Assembly: GCA_030618675.1 (NCBI GenBank)
Contig: JAUXCV010000016.1
Span: 1 to 13,978 of the forward strand
Length of the DNA: 13,978 nt
DNA from: Acidimicrobiia bacterium
GTDB lineage: Bacteria; Actinomycetota; Acidimicrobiia; Spongiisociales; UBA5794
Direction of reading: 5' to 3'
Position 1 is the first letter of the stretch, and each line of letters starts with the position of its first letter. Shown here piece after piece: positions 13,783 through 13,978 of this stretch. The notes below the pieces were generated by a model. That model had not been told where the DNA came from. It saw only the letters and a program-made list of their open reading frames with translations, and did not search any database. Made by a program: the position numbers and the translations under genes.

Positions 13783-13978
13783 TCACTCCTGTGGTGGTGT
13801 TGTCTCGTCTCTTGGATATCTCTTCATCCAAACGAACACGCCGGCGATGAGCAATATGCCCCCGACGACGGCGTATGCAAGTTCCTGTCCGATCAGGGTC
13901 CCGAGAGCACGGAAGAAACCGACGAGCAACCAGATCACAGCAAGGACCGCGAGCGTCGCTACGACAAGCCCGAGCGCC
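13783..13978 (-). CDS. Small membrane protein, partial (5' end outside window)
   Basis: I do not recognise this gene. An open frame enters from the window edge and ends at TGA 13785–13783, two bases before the trxB ATG, giving 64 visible C-terminal residues. They contain two strongly hydrophobic stretches, residues 2–20 (beginning LGLVVATLAVLAVIWLLVG) and about 35–50 (YAVVGGILLIAGVFVW). A short loop with one arginine separates them, and a charged tail (MKRYPRDETTPPQE) closes the protein. This looks like a two-helix membrane segment with a cytoplasmic tail. The tight spacing and shared ribosome binding site support a real gene co-transcribed with trxB. The upstream part could add further membrane segments. 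Confidence 0.6.
   Translation of the reverse strand, partial: ALGLVVATLAVLAVIWLLVGFFRALGTLIGQELAYAVVGGILLIAGVFVWMKRYPRDETTPPQE

Overview
The window is a chromosomal replication-origin neighbourhood from a GC-rich bacterium, most likely a member of the Actinomycetota. Three things point there. The order rpmH–dnaA–dnaN–recF–dciA–gyrB is flanked by yidC–khpB–rsmG–parA–parB. A cwlM–trxA–trxB cluster follows, with the same gene neighbours as in mycobacteria. GyrB carries the actinobacterial form of its ATP-lid motif (YAISGGLHGVG). No rRNA, tRNA, insertion sequence, prophage or CRISPR array was seen, so I would not call any part of it an accessory island. A placement near Acidimicrobiia is a guess from the protein flavour only.

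Left arm (1–6107, all on the minus strand): gyrB (its last few codons lie outside the window), dciA (DUF721), recF, dnaN and dnaA, transcribed leftward. recF and dciA overlap by an ATGA. The dnaA–dnaN gap (4550–4736) holds DnaA boxes next to a TAG-triplet run that matches the DnaA-trio arrangement, so I take it as the likely unwinding site. A second DnaA-box cluster lies upstream of dnaA (6137–6169). Together they look like a bipartite oriC.

Centre (6108–6583): a 476-base divergent region with a candidate dnaA promoter, the second DnaA-box cluster, and a candidate rpmH promoter.

Right arm (6584–11417, plus strand): rpmH, rnpA, yidD, yidC, khpB, rsmG, parA and parB form one very compact unit, with start/stop overlaps at most junctions. 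It combines ribosome and tRNA maturation, membrane protein insertion, RNA binding and chromosome partition. A parS-like palindrome covers the rsmG start codon. rnpA is odd: its conserved N-terminus is encoded, but no ATG, GTG or TTG precedes it.

Far right (11485–13978, minus strand): a small membrane protein (partial), trxB, trxA and a CwlM-like protein converge on parB. The CwlM-like protein has lost all amidase metal ligands and also lacks the long C-terminal tail of the mycobacterial protein. The short convergent gap holds a heptamer tandem repeat, and just inside cwlM there is a perfect 13-base-pair hairpin.

No wholly new system was found. The most interesting points are the origin architecture, the rnpA start problem, the degenerate CwlM and the hairpin/repeat pair between the convergent operons.
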